Assembly (NCBI RefSeq): GCF_003574135.1
Contig: NZ_AP018341.1
Span: 1,897,740 to 1,961,739 of the forward strand
Reading direction: 5' to 3'
DNA: 64,000 nucleotides
Origin: a cyanobacterium endosymbiont of Rhopalodia gibberula
GTDB lineage: Bacteria > Cyanobacteriota > Cyanobacteriia > Cyanobacteriales > Microcystaceae
The notes below the pieces were generated by a model. It worked only from the letters and a program-made list of their open reading frames with translations. It was not told the origin of the DNA and did no database searches. Position 1 is the stretch's first letter, and every line of letters starts with the position of its first letter. Below are positions 38,310 to 52,584 of this stretch, one piece after another. The position numbers were made by a program, and so were the translations under genes.

Positions 38310-39002
38310 GTTGTGAAAACTATATTTAAGTTTAGGAGAATGCTAGGATGGAACATTTGAAATTTCTTATGAATCATTCCTGGTCACTATAGTAATAATC
38401 CCACAATTGGGAGAATATGAAGATTACTTGTTAACCTAAATTCGAGAAGATTTATGGGTCATGGGCACTGTCGTTATTCTCAATATTTAAGTCAAAACGC
38501 GAAGGGATTGATGATTATATAAAAATAATAATCTCTAACAATCAGAACTTAAATTGTTGCTTGATAAAGAGTATAAGGTAAAGTCAGCTCATCTTTTGCT
38601 CTTAACATAGAAGAAATTTTTTAGGTAATAAATAGATATTAGCTATCGGCTAGATATGAGCTATCGACTAAACCAAAAGTTTGATAGGATTGTCTCAGAT
38701 ATTTCAATTTCAAGAATACTTATAAAGTCTTATAAAGTGTAATTTTATTAAAATAGTTTTACTAACTTCTGCTTCATCTTAATATTTGTGACAAAAATTA
38801 ATTAAAGTTATTTTCGATGGTTTTCAAGTATATCCTTCAAAAGAGAACAGGATCAAAATTCTACTCAAATCTTCGACAGAAATAGTCCATATCACAAAAC
38901 ACTTTGGTTTTATCAAGATAAAATTTCATGTTCATCGCCCGAAATCTTGATACATACTTTTTCCGACACAGAAACTGGTCTTGAGACAAAAAGAAGTCAC
39001 CG
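38310..39002. other. Gap between hypC and ctaB
   Basis: 0.7 kb. I see no hypD trace or other gene. Mixed composition with no clear open frame. Confidence 0.5.
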
Positions 39003-39043
39003 GTCAGAATACCCTATACCTTCTCAGGGTAGGGTATTCTGAC
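39003..39043 (-). terminator. Terminator of the ctaA-ctaB unit
   Basis: GTCAGAATACCCTA at 39003-39016 is an exact complement of 39030-39043, with a 13-nt loop; on the minus strand TTCTTTTTG follows. It lies 14 bp past the ctaB stop. Confidence 0.7.
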
Positions 39044-39057
39044 AGAAAAATCTTAGA

Positions 39058-40029
39058 TCACCCGAAGGAAATTAAATTAATCAACGTCTTCAAATTATCT
39101 CCGACAGTTGCAACCAATTGATGAGTCACAGCTAGACTATCAAGAACCATTCCTGTGCACAGAAGCATTAAGTAAAAGATGGAAAATTTAAACAGTGATC
39201 GCGCTAATTCTTGATTGAAGGGATCTTGTTTTAACTGCCAAGCTTTCTCGATAAATTTTACCCCTAAAACCACTGCGATCGTCCCATAAATTATTCCAGA
39301 TACTCCTAAGGGATAAACCAGAAGGAAAGTGCAAGGAATAACCAGCAAAGTATACCACCAAATTTTACGGACTGTAGACTCTTCTCCTTCTACTACCGGC
39401 ATCATAGGAATATTGACCTGAGCATAATCTTCTTTGAGCATCAACGCCAACGCCCAGAAATGGGGAGGAGTCCACAGGAAAATAATGGTAAATAAAACCC
39501 AAGAGGCCCAACTTAAATCCCCTGTTACTGCAGCCCAACCCACCAGAGGAGGGATAGAACCAGCTGCCCCACCAATGACAATGTTTTGGGTACTGTTACG
39601 CTTGAGAAAGTGGGTATACACCAGCATATAGAAAATAATGCCGGACATAGCTAATAAACCACTGAAAACATTGATAAATAAAGCAAAAAGGCAAAAAGAT
39701 AAAATGGCAAGTATGACAGCAAAAATGAAGGCATGGCGTGACTGTACTCGTCCAGAAGGGATAGGGCGGGCCCGAGTCCGTAACATTTCATAATCAATAT
39801 CACGGTCATAAATGCAGTTCATTACCTGGGCTGAAGCAGCGGCAAGAGTTCCGCCTAATAAGGTAATAAATAAGGTAAATAGATCCACCCGGCCTCCACC
39901 AGCAATCCACATGGCGGCAGTAGTGGTGATCAATAATAGGGGAATAATACGGGGTTTGGTTAGCTGATAATAGCTTTTTACAACTTGTAGCCAGTTTTCA
40001 TTACGGGGGGCAACATCAGTCCCAATCAT
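39058..40029 (-). CDS. ctaB: Protoheme IX farnesyltransferase (heme O synthase)
   Basis: 323 residues, normal length for cyanobacterial CtaB. Adds a farnesyl group to heme B, giving heme O for cytochrome oxidase. UbiA-type integral membrane enzyme with about nine spans. The Mg-prenyl-diphosphate motif NCIYDRDIDYEMLRTRARPI and PSGR (residues about 67-90), the second loop DYAQVNIPMMPVVEGEE and the conserved TPPHFWALAL are present. It is the last gene of a pair with ctaA, 107 bp upstream on the same strand; a hairpin follows. Confidence 0.95.
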   Translation of the reverse strand: MIGTDVAPRNENWLQVVKSYYQLTKPRIIPLLLITTTAAMWIAGGGRVDLFTLFITLLGGTLAAASAQVMNCIYDRDIDYEMLRTRARPIPSGRVQSRHAFIFAVILAILSFCLFALFINVFSGLLAMSGIIFYMLVYTHFLKRNSTQNIVIGGAAGSIPPLVGWAAVTGDLSWASWVLFTIIFLWTPPHFWALALMLKEDYAQVNIPMMPVVEGEESTVRKIWWYTLLVIPCTFLLVYPLGVSGIIYGTIAVVLGVKFIEKAWQLKQDPFNQELARSLFKFSIFYLMLLCTGMVLDSLAVTHQLVATVGDNLKTLINLISFG

Positions 40030-40136
40030 TAATACACACCAAATTCTGTTGATTTACTTGAGTTTTTGTCAGTTATTGTTCTTGAAGCATTGATGAGAAC
40101 AGAACTTCTTTTGAAACCTAAAATCGGTCAAAGGTT

Positions 40137-41099
40137 TTAATTCTGACTTCTAACTTCTAACTTCTGTGCATTCGCACCGCACGGAAGCGAGGAACTTCTG
40201 ACATCGCGAATGGCTAACGTTGTCAAGGCGACTAACGTACCAAAGAGGGCAGCACCACAGGTATGGTGAGCCACAGTTAAAGGTTCTACTTGTAGATGTA
40301 ATCGGAAAGTGGCAACCCCCAACAAGATTTGTAGGGCAACAATGCCTCCAGTAACCCAAGCAAGTTTTCGTAACCAAGGATGGAGGGCAGAGGTACGCCA
40401 AGCGATAAACACAACGCTGAGGGTAGCAACAGTAGCTGGAAAAACACCAATGATATGGCTATTCATCACGGCACATAGTTGCGAACCTCCAAAACATTGA
40501 TGTACCGCCCATCGAGACCCCACTAAGGCTCCCAACAAACATTGTAGGTAGACTAAAGTAACGGCGATGGTTGCTCCCCAACTTAGTTTTTTGGCGTTGG
40601 TAGTTCCTTGATAGGGTATAAGACACACAGCAATAACAATAAGAGTTCCTAAGAAGAGTAAGGCGGTTCCAAGATGGGCTGTGACAATATCAAACCGTAG
40701 CAATTGAGTCACTGTAAGTCCTCCTAAAACTCCTTGGAAGACAATTAACCCCAATGCACTTACCGATGCCCAAGGTAGCCATTTGGGGAGTTCTTTGCGA
40801 AACCACCATGAAAGTCCGACAAGAACAAGAGTACTCAAGCCAATGAGAGAGGCATCGAGACGATGGAACCATTCTAGGAACACTTGTAGATTCATCTGTT
40901 GACTGGGAACCAATTGACCATAGCATAATGGCCAGTCAGGACAGGCAAGACCTGCATTCATTACTCGTGTAGCACTGCCCACTGCCATCAAAAGTAAAGT
41001 AGCAATGGTGATTTTCCAAATAAGAAAACGCATCCATTTCTGGACTCGGGGGCAGTCGCCAGTAACTTTGATTTGGGATTGAATAACCGAATCTGTCAT
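40137..41099 (-). CDS. ctaA: Heme A synthase (COX15/CtaA)
   Basis: 320 residues. Oxidises the C8 methyl of heme O to formyl, giving heme A for the aa3-type terminal oxidase. Eight predicted membrane spans with the four-helix heme-binding pattern: LEWFHRLDASLIG (His in EWFHR), FDIVTAHLGTALLF, AVMNSHIIGVFPA and TVAHHTCGAALFG. The C-terminal tail after residue 300 (VRSSSLPCGANAQKLEVRSQ) is derived from repetitive intergenic-type sequence and probably an extension. Paired with ctaB, so respiration through cytochrome oxidase is retained, which would also lower oxygen around nitrogenase. Structural cox genes are not in the window. Confidence 0.93.
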   Translation of the reverse strand: MTDSVIQSQIKVTGDCPRVQKWMRFLIWKITIATLLLMAVGSATRVMNAGLACPDWPLCYGQLVPSQQMNLQVFLEWFHRLDASLIGLSTLVLVGLSWWFRKELPKWLPWASVSALGLIVFQGVLGGLTVTQLLRFDIVTAHLGTALLFLGTLIVIAVCLIPYQGTTNAKKLSWGATIAVTLVYLQCLLGALVGSRWAVHQCFGGSQLCAVMNSHIIGVFPATVATLSVVFIAWRTSALHPWLRKLAWVTGGIVALQILLGVATFRLHLQVEPLTVAHHTCGAALFGTLVALTTLAIRDVRSSSLPCGANAQKLEVRSQN

Positions 41100-42169
41100 A
41101 GCATCCTAATGCTTTGTTAAACATTATTATGTCTTCATAGTGAGTGTTTACTCTCTTTGAAGATAGGTTTGGTTTAATACAGCTAGTCAGATTCTACTGA
41201 ACAGTTTATCTTTCTTGCATCAATTAGTATAAAGGTTTTGATATATTCCAGATTCGGTTAACAATTGCTTTACATAACTTTACATTAAAAGGATAAATCA
41301 TTGCTTTAACTTTTTCTAAAAAGAATATTGCATGAGTTTATGCTAGAGTTAGTATGGGACGATAAGCCAAAATTAATTTATGGAAAAGACAACTCAAATT
41401 TTACTTTTTTTCCTGATTCAACTCAGAGAAAGTATCAGATAGAAATTAAGAGAAAAGAGATAAGTTATTAGAGATAAGTTATTAAAGACCAAGACTTAAA
41501 CTCAAATCATCATTATCACTAAAATCGTGAGAACTTCTTTTTTGGAAAAAAACTATACTACAACTATCCAGTTTTTATGAGTATATACAGAATTGAAAGG
41601 TAATTTACTGGTGTTTGGTTACAAAAAAATCTATAGATTATCCGCTGTTTCAACTACTAATTGAAGGCGGTTTTTCGGTTAAGTGTAATAATTTTTTTTC
41701 AGGATACTGCGAACTTTCTTCTTTATTTTGAATTTTTTGTTATCTTAACAAATGGAGAATATCAAGGTAAAGTCTAAGCCATTGTAAGAAAAATAGCTGA
41801 AGTAAAGAATAGACAAGCCTAACTATACAGTCGTAGTTTTTTCTCTTTGAGAGTTCGAAGAAGTTAAATTTATTACAATATTATTTTCTTTATTGTCATT
41901 ACCTTATTGGGTCTTGAATCGAACTAATTATTTAGAACAGCTTTAACTTCTTGACCAACTTCTTGACCAACTTTTTAAACAACTATTCTTGAAATATATC
42001 TCCCTATTAATGTTATTTCATCACTTACATTTAGATTGGGTAGTTTTTTGCAGAGATGTAAAAAAATATTAATCCAATTAATAAAAAATCATAATTTATT
42101 TCTTAAATATCGCACAATTATTTCCATAAGCTGACTAAAATAAAACCATATATTATTTGTTTTTTTCAT
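41100..42169. other. Gap between ctaA and miaA
   Basis: 1.07 kb, AT-rich. I see no gene, gene remnant or strong hairpin. The ctaA promoter should lie in the first 150 bp. Confidence 0.5.
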
Positions 42170-43063
42170 TTAGTAAGATATTAACTTAGACCAAACCTCT
42201 TCTACAAAACTGGGTGAATTTATATCAAACCATTCAATTTCTCCATAGGCGCGAAACCAAGTTTTCTGATGTTTTGCAAATTGACGGGTGTGTAAAACAA
42301 TTGCTGTTTTAGCTTCGGCTAAAGACAGATCTCCCTGAAGATATCGTTTGATTTCCGAGTATCCTAGGGTATTTAATAATGGTAAATTCCAACCGTATTT
42401 TTGAGTAATTTTTTCAACTTCTTCAACTAACCCCATGCTAACCATGTCTTCAGTTCGCTTTTCAATTCGTTTTTGTAAATATTTTGACTCACAATATAAC
42501 CCAATTTGTACGATAGGATAAGAGGGTGGATCCTCCCCTTGTTGTTCAGAAATAGGGTACCCTGTGACGTAAAATACTTCTAAAGCACGGAGAGTTCTTA
42601 CTTTATCATTGGGGTGAATTTTACTGGCAGCAATAGGATCAACTTGCTTTAATTTTGCATAACATTGTGATTGACCTAAAACATTGAATTGTGATCGTAA
42701 TTGAGGTTGAAAGGCCACTCTAGGAATCTTCAACCCTCGTACAATCGATTTGATGTACAAACCTGTCCCGCCTACTAAGAAAGGGGGAGATAGAGGAGAA
42801 GCTAACTTAATTAACGATTGTGCTTGTTCTTGATATTGAGCTAACGTAAATGTTTGTGTTGGTTCACAGATATCAATCAGATAATGGGGAACTAAAGCTT
42901 GTTGGTCCAAAGTTGGTTTGGCTGTTCCAATATCAAATTCTCGATAAACTTGACGCGAGTCAGCACTAATAATAAAGGAATTAAAGCGTTGAGCTAATTG
43001 ACAGGCTAACCCTGACTTGCCTGTGGCCGTTGCACCACAGATAACAATTAAACGAGTTTGCAT
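42170..43063 (-). CDS. miaA: tRNA dimethylallyltransferase
   Basis: 297 residues, normal length. Adds dimethylallyl to N6 of A37 in tRNAs that read UNN codons. The P-loop GATATGKSGLA (residues 9-19) is followed by ISADSRQVYREFDIGTAKPT, YLIDICEPTQTFTLAQYQEQ and LVGGTGLYIKSI, then LRALEVFYVTGYPIS, and the C-terminal TRQFAKHQKTWFR. Starts with MQTRLIVICGATATGKS. Isolated, with gaps of more than 1 kb on both sides. Confidence 0.96.
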   Translation of the reverse strand: MQTRLIVICGATATGKSGLACQLAQRFNSFIISADSRQVYREFDIGTAKPTLDQQALVPHYLIDICEPTQTFTLAQYQEQAQSLIKLASPLSPPFLVGGTGLYIKSIVRGLKIPRVAFQPQLRSQFNVLGQSQCYAKLKQVDPIAASKIHPNDKVRTLRALEVFYVTGYPISEQQGEDPPSYPIVQIGLYCESKYLQKRIEKRTEDMVSMGLVEEVEKITQKYGWNLPLLNTLGYSEIKRYLQGDLSLAEAKTAIVLHTRQFAKHQKTWFRAYGEIEWFDINSPSFVEEVWSKLISY

Positions 43064-43395
43064 AAAAACCTACTAGAAATCTGTTAATATCTGACAATAT
43101 TCTATCGAGAATAAAAACATGATTGGGAGTATCAGGCAGTTTTCGCTACAAAGCTGTCATCAATAAAATTATGATTAAGTTCAAGAGGTACTTCTCTTTG
43201 GATTTGATGTTGATAATCAATAGTATGTTTTTTATCAATTTTTGAAGTTTTCTCCTTGCTATTTTCGTATCTATCTCTAGGTATTTTTTTCCATAGGTTA
43301 TTAATCTGTCCCTACAATGGGATTCGATTTTAAACTCTTATAAGATTTTTTAAAGTTTCAGGAATAATTAACCCTTTCTTTTACTAAATAAATTA

Positions 43396-43440
43396 AGCTA
43401 ATATTCTCTCTATTAAGGAGTAATAGAGAGAATATTAGCT
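43396..43440. repeat. Perfect 20-bp hairpin
   Basis: AGCTAATATTCTCTCTATTA (43396-43415) and 43421-43440 are exact complements with the loop AGGAG. No clear T-run on either side. Isolated in decayed DNA, 333 bp upstream of miaA. Confidence 0.5.
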
Positions 43441-43516
43441 CTTATCAATTACTTTTATTTTCTACATAACTCCGTATCTTATATAGTTCTAAATCCTTTA
43501 TTAATGATTTTAACTT

Positions 43517-43701
43517 CTATTTGATTCTTAGCCTTACCTCAATTAGCACTCATAATTCTTCAGAATTAATGGGTTTCAATAAATGTTTATTGACTCTTGT
43601 GATAAATGGTGCTTCTTTTAATTTGTTAATTACTATTTTCGTATTTACTTATAAGCACACTAGCTGCGTCCATAGTTCCACTGCCACTGCGTAATATTTT
43701 A
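43517..43701 (-). pseudogene. Possible response-regulator receiver relic
   Basis: On the minus strand, ILRSGSGTMDAASVLISKYE is followed, after a stop and a frame change, by KEAPFITRVNKHLLKPINSE and EL*VLIEVRLRI with a stop. The VNKHLLKPINSEEL motif resembles the beta5-alpha5 end of receiver domains (KPI-xxEEL). Short and uncertain. Confidence 0.35.
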
Positions 43702-44554
43702 GTTTTTAAAACGATGTCTTTGTTTTCCTCCTGTTAAAAATTTATATTTAAAGACATTATTAGACTGATAATGAGGACAAGGTATAGAAATGAAAGTTAT
43801 TCTCATAATGAGAATAATTTAAAATATAAACTGTAAAGTTTTATCGATATCTGACCTTTCTGTAAACGCAAAAAAGTAACATCATTTGTAAAAGTTCTGA
43901 TAGCTACCTCTTATTTTTATAAATCATCATATTGTATCGGTTTTCTGCTCTTTATTTTTAGAGATTACTTCATATTCATTTCATAAATCATATTTTAATT
44001 AATCTGCTAATGGGTAACTCTTAAATATTCTTTATTTTTGAATGAGACGTCTAGAAATTTTTTAAAAATTATGTTTTCTGATAGATTCACCCTATTTACA
44101 AGTTTTTTAACTTGCTGTTCTCTTGTATATAAAGATAGCATTTGTGCTTTTGTTGTGTTGAATAGAAATAATTTTGGGGTTGTAAGTTAACTTTAATAGT
44201 TTTTACTTTTAAAGTTAAATAAACTAAGTTATTATACAGATTTCTATCTAGTAATTGTTCTTTATTTAACTACTTTTATACTTTATATTTGTTCCAGTTC
44301 ATTTACTTGAATTCGTCAAAGGATGTTAAAACATAGACACAATAACAATTGTTCGTGTTAAAGATTAATGTAAAAAAACTCCTGAATATGATCCCAATGA
44401 AAGTGATTAAAAAAACAAATGAGCCGTTGCTGGCATTTCAGAATAACTATTGGTTTTCCTCAGTTTTTCAACCATGTTCCTCTATTAAGAAATTAGCTGT
44501 TCTTTCCCTACCTGTATTTCCACTCTAGATTTAGATACATAGAAAGTACGATAA

Positions 44555-44725
44555 ATGTTGTTATCGAACAGACTAACGACATCGCCGGATGAGGTTTTCT
44601 TATTTTTGTTAGATATGAAAAATCCCAATTTCTATGAACGGTTAGAAATTTGTGTGCGAAACAATCAGAAATTACATGAAATTCAAATGTTTAATAATTT
44701 TGTATCTATCGGGCTGTTACATTAA
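44555..44725 (+). CDS. Uncertain 56-codon frame
   Basis: MLLSNRLTTSPDEVFLFLLD, then MKNPNFYERLEICVRNNQKL and HEIQMFNNFVSIGLLH with a TAA. Coding-like amino acid mix (charged helix with Asn/Glu/Arg), in contrast to random frames here, but there is no ribosome site and no recognised family. It may be the beginning of a truncated gene. Confidence 0.25.
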   Translation: MLLSNRLTTSPDEVFLFLLDMKNPNFYERLEICVRNNQKLHEIQMFNNFVSIGLLH

Positions 44726-45208
44726 TTGCTTTTCTCTGCTTATAATGCGTAGTAATTAGTATTTTTGTACTTACAAACCAATTTGTGTTAATCAATCAGC
44801 AGGAATTGTTCGTTAAATTTTTTTTGAGTTTAATCTAACACTCTCTATCAAGAGGACTTGATTGTATGACTATTGAGTACACTGGTGTTTGAAGTTTTTG
44901 AACAAAATTTCCTCGGTCTCCAAGTAATTGCTAATCAAACTTTACATTAACTTAGCAATAAGTGTATAGTTATCTGTTTTGTCTGGAGTTAGCTTAATCT
45001 AGATGAGGTTTTATATCCATAGCACCACACCTCAATAAATACTGCCTCTAGTATAGAGCTGCTACTTCCCTATTTTCCTATAACTTCCTGTTGAACTTAC
45101 GTTGACTGATTGAAGTTATATTGACTGAGGCTGTCTTATTGAATGTTATTGTTCCTCGAGGTTAAGTTAAAGAAAAGCTCAATAGAAAATTTTTACAAGA
45201 AATGTCGA

Positions 45209-46921
45209 TTATGTCTTGGCTTTCTTAGGTTTAACTTTTTCTTTCTGTTTATCTCGTTTTGCTGCTACTTTAGCTGCTTTTTCGGCTTTTATTCTCTCTT
45301 TCTCTACTTTTTGTCTTTCCTCTTCTTTCTTATCTAGATAAAAATGATAATTACCTGGATAAACTATTAATTCTCCTTCTTGAATTTCAACAATTTTATT
45401 AGCGACTTGAGAAATAAAGTAGCGATCATGAGATACGCATAAAACCGTTCCTTCATATTTAGATAATGCTTCTTCAAGCATTTCTTTAGCTGGAATATCT
45501 AGGTGATTGGTTGGCTCATCAAGAACTAATAAATTAGCAGGTTTCAGCAACATTTTAAGCAAGGCAAGTCGGGCTTTTTCTCCTCCACTTAACCCTTCGA
45601 CTTTCTTAAACACTGTTTCTCCACTAAAAAGAAATCGACCTAACAAAGAACGAATCTTTGTATTAGTCCAATCAGGGACTTCATCATGAACCGTATTTAT
45701 AACAGTTTTAGTTAAGTCTAATGCCTCAGCTTGGTTCTGTTCAAAATATCCTGGAATAACGTTATATTTTCCTAGATTTACCTCTCCCCCATCAGCTTTT
45801 TCTATATTTATAATTAAGCGTAGTAGAGTTGATTTTCCAGCTCCATTGGGACCGAGTACGGCGATACGATCACCTCGTTCTACGAATAAACTTGCCCCTA
45901 AGAAAAGAATCTTATTTTCATAACCATGGACCAAGTCTTTAATGATAACAACCTCACGTCCACTAGTAGGAGCTGGAGGAAATTCAAACTGTAAGGTTTT
46001 AACATTAGCCGTGGGAGCCTCTACAACTTCCATTTTTTCAAGTTGCTTTTCACGACTTTTTGCTTGAGTACTACGAGTTGCACTGGCTCGAAAACGGTCA
46101 ACAAACTCCTGTTGTTTTTGTCTTTCTTTCTGTTGCCGTTGATACGTATTCTCTTGAACCTCTCGACTAAGAATTTTTTGTTGAAGATAATCAGAATAAT
46201 TTCCGACATAAGTACTAGAAACGCCACGCTCCGTTTCAACAATTTTTGTACATAAGCGGTCTAAAAATTCCCGTTCATGGGAAACAATTACCATTGGAAG
46301 ATTTAGTCCTTTGAGATATTTTTCAACCCATTCAATGGTTTCCAAATCTAGATGGTTTGTTGGTTCATCAAGTAGTAAAATATCAGGGTCCTGTAAGAGA
46401 ATTTTACCTAAACTCATCCGCATTTGCCAACCACAGCTAAAGGAACTTACTAGACGCTCACCATCTTCAAGTTTAAAGCCCATTTCCGGTAATATTTTGG
46501 CAATAGCCGCATCGAGAAAATAACCATCAAGGGCTTCAAATTCTCTTTGTAATTTATCTAGTTTATGAATTAGTTTATCTAATTTATCAGTATCTGCAAC
46601 CTCCATCTGGTGTTGAACTCTGGTCAATTCTTGGTAGACTTGATTAGCTTGTTCAAATGCAGTCCAGAATTCTTCATGAACAGTCCGACTTGGTTCCACC
46701 TCAAATTCTTGGGTTAAATAACCGATTTTTAAATTTCCTGGCCGAACTACTTCTCCAGAAGTAGGTTCTACTTGTCCCATAATAATCTTGAGTTGGGTAG
46801 ATTTCCCCGCCCCATTTGCTCCAACTAACCCGACTCGTTCTCCTGGGTTGATTTCCCAAGTAATGTTTTTTAGCACTTCTGCAGTTTGGTAAATTTTACT
46901 GATGTTTTCTAGTCGCAGCAT
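45209..46921 (-). CDS. ABC-F family ATPase
   Basis: 570 residues with two ABC domains and no membrane span. ABC-F proteins act on the ribosome as translation factors. Domain 1: GLVGANGAGKSTQLKI, variant signature SFSCGWQMRMSLGKILL, Walker B DPDILLLDEPTNHLD. A charged linker at about 245-310 (QRQQKERQKQQEFVDRFRAS) is the P-site tRNA-interaction motif region. Domain 2: AVLGPNGAGKSTLLRL, LSGGEKARLALLKMLL, LLVLDEPTNHLDIP. The Lys/Glu-rich tail (EKAAKVAAKRDKQKEKVKPK) may bind RNA. The Cys in the first signature (FSCGW for the usual LSGGW) is odd but appears tolerated in this subgroup. Isolated; function best described as an EttA/Uup-like factor. Confidence 0.93.
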   Translation of the reverse strand: MLRLENISKIYQTAEVLKNITWEINPGERVGLVGANGAGKSTQLKIIMGQVEPTSGEVVRPGNLKIGYLTQEFEVEPSRTVHEEFWTAFEQANQVYQELTRVQHQMEVADTDKLDKLIHKLDKLQREFEALDGYFLDAAIAKILPEMGFKLEDGERLVSSFSCGWQMRMSLGKILLQDPDILLLDEPTNHLDLETIEWVEKYLKGLNLPMVIVSHEREFLDRLCTKIVETERGVSSTYVGNYSDYLQQKILSREVQENTYQRQQKERQKQQEFVDRFRASATRSTQAKSREKQLEKMEVVEAPTANVKTLQFEFPPAPTSGREVVIIKDLVHGYENKILFLGASLFVERGDRIAVLGPNGAGKSTLLRLIINIEKADGGEVNLGKYNVIPGYFEQNQAEALDLTKTVINTVHDEVPDWTNTKIRSLLGRFLFSGETVFKKVEGLSGGEKARLALLKMLLKPANLLVLDEPTNHLDIPAKEMLEEALSKYEGTVLCVSHDRYFISQVANKIVEIQEGELIVYPGNYHFYLDKKEEERQKVEKERIKAEKAAKVAAKRDKQKEKVKPKKAKT

Positions 46922-47080
46922 AATGATTCTCCGTCTAAATTTAGATACTAAAGTGTACTATCTGTAATACAGGGTATAGCAGAACTTAGCAAGTGTTCAA
47001 GTCAGGATCAAAATCTCTTCTAGACCTAGATTCGAGCAAGAAGTATTTTTAAACTCATGTTTTGACTACTTATAGTACTC

Positions 47081-47556
47081 TTACCAAGAGTAATTAAAAC
47101 AATTTACCCAGCAGAATGGCGGTAAGTTTTTCCTAGCTACTGTTCTAATGAGGTGTGTTCTATTAAATAGATTTTTTACGACAGAACACATCACTTCTAG
47201 TTTAGAAACTATATTATGAAAGTCTATAAACATGACTTTGCTACTTTCATTATTGCCAATACTAACTTCTATGTCTAAATAGTTCTGAGCCAAAACAAAT
47301 TGTAGAGCTTCATGGACATTATCGGTGCTTATGTTTTGTGATACAATCGCCAAAGTTTTGGCAATTGCTTCTGCTTCTAAAAGCATTGCTTGAATTTCTC
47401 TTTGGGCTGAATTAATATTAGAGTCTCGTTTACCTTATGAGTTTAAAATAGCTGTCTGTTCTTGACGTTCAGCAGTCGTTTGTGATTTTATAGAGTCTCG
47501 AACTACTTTTGAGGGGACAATATCATACGATTCTATGCGGGTTATTTTAACTCCTC
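47081..47556 (-). pseudogene. SPFH/band-7 (paraslipin-like) pseudogene, C-terminal half
   Basis: The minus strand reads GVKITRIESYDIVPSKVVRD, SIKSQTTAERQEQTAILNS, an in-frame TAA, then GKRDSNINSAQREIQAMLLE and AEAIAKTLAIVSQNIST, followed by HEALQFVLAQNYLDIEVSIG and NNESSKVMFIDFHNIVSKLE. This matches the coiled coil and C-terminus of stomatin/paraslipin-type band-7 proteins (QFLLAQNYL, SSKVMFMDP). The N-terminal half is missing and the end (after MCSVV) runs into frameshifted sequence. Lesions: internal stop, N-terminal loss, C-terminal frameshift. Confidence 0.7.
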
Positions 47557-51393
<3,837 letters not shown>

Positions 51394-51395
51394 CC

Positions 51396-51448
51396 TTTGT
51401 ACTGAATGTTCGGTACAGCGTGAATAACCAATGAACATTCAGTACAAA
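51396..51448 (+). terminator. Hairpin downstream of gyrB
   Basis: TTTGTACTGAATGTTC (51396-51411) is an exact complement of 51433-51448, with a 21-nt loop, beginning 3 nt past the stop. Followed by TCTATTCC, so the T-run is poor; it may instead protect the transcript end. Confidence 0.5.
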
Positions 51449-51613
51449 TCTATTCCATATTTCAGTTTTTTTCAAAAAAGAGCATAATTGCCCTATATTG
51501 ATTAATTAAACTTTTTTTAAAAGGTTAATTATTTTCACAACTTTTAGGATTAAGTATTATAAATTAGTAATAAAAATACCAGTTAAACCAGACTATCTTT
51601 CTAATTTAATCAA

Positions 51614-51649
51614 AATTAATTAAGCTATGAGCTCATAGCTTAATTAATT
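51614..51649. repeat. 36-bp perfect palindrome
   Basis: 18-bp arms with no spacer, centred on GAGCTC between 51631 and 51632; AATTAATTAAGCTATGAG and its exact complement. Followed on the plus strand by GAATTTTCTT. Could be a bidirectional terminator for gyrB and gyrA or a protein-binding palindrome. Confidence 0.6.
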
Positions 51650-52554
51650 GAATTTTCTTCTTGATTCCTTCTGTCACTACTCAGATAGCTCGATTATCAA
51701 AATGATTCGACAATTATTCGGAAAATATTGATAGGTAGTTTCCGTATATTCTGGAAATTTATAGAAAGTCACATCACTCATTATTTGAGTAAAAATTTTT
51801 TTTATATTTAATAAATATTCTCTAAATACTACAGACATTTTTTTACTTGTTATATCTTAATTTTTTGTAACTTATAATCTTTTTTTATTAAGTAATAAAT
51901 ATTTTTTATAGCTTATTTTAGCTAGCTTTTTATTTCTTTTTTTGATTTTTCAGTCTTACTGATTTTCCTTACTTATATCTTGAACAAGAATACTAAAATA
52001 CTATTTTTAACAGATTTATAACAAAAAAATTATATAAGATTGTAGAGATTAATTTTATTGATTCTACTCCAGAAAAATCTGTTGTTGGGCTCAAAGTAAA
52101 GCATAATTATTTTTTAAAAACTTAGTTAGATAAGATAAAAATCCTGTAGGATAGTATTAATAATTTAAACTGAATCTGATTCCAAACAATTGTGGCAAAT
52201 ATTGACTTTTAAGTTTCAGACAACACAGCGCATAAATTTAATTTACAAATTATTTAGAGACCGAGAATATATTACTCACTAACTCTTTTAAAGGCTCTAT
52301 AAATGTAAAAATCCACATCTATTAAATTAGAATCAATAAAAATTGATTGATAACTAGTACCAACTCTAACACGAGTTATTTCTTGAAGTTAATATGAATT
52401 TTATTTTAAAAGATTTACAAAAAAATATGTAATTATAAATTATGATTATAAGTTTGTTATTGTTACGCCAATTTTCATCACTTCGATTCAGAATAATTAC
52501 TATTTTCTCTTAAAAAATCTTATATTTAAGTCAATTTGTAAAGGCTTAACTTAT

Positions 52555-52584
52555 AGTAGGGATTAAGAATCGTTAACCCCTACT
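52555..52584 (-). terminator. Hairpin at the gyrA 3' end
   Basis: AGTAGGGATTAA (52555-52566) and TTAACCCCTACT (52573-52584) pair with one mismatch and a 6-nt loop, 7 bp past the gyrA stop. T-run weak. Confidence 0.5.

Larger units (their letters stand above)
43064..45208. other. Long decayed gap between miaA and the ABC-F gene
   Basis: 2.1 kb. The minus strand at 43132-43310 has a coding-like run ending KTSKIDKKHTIDYQHQIQRE and VPLELNHNFIDDSFVAKTA with a TGA, no start codon, family unknown. A receiver-domain-like relic lies at 43517-43701 and a 56-codon frame at 44555-44725 on the plus strand. A perfect 20-bp hairpin is at 43396-43440. Confidence 0.45.

Noticed and set aside
47081-47386. 101-residue hypothetical protein
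   Set aside because: It is the internal part of a band-7 pseudogene; continuing similarity lies upstream past an in-frame stop.
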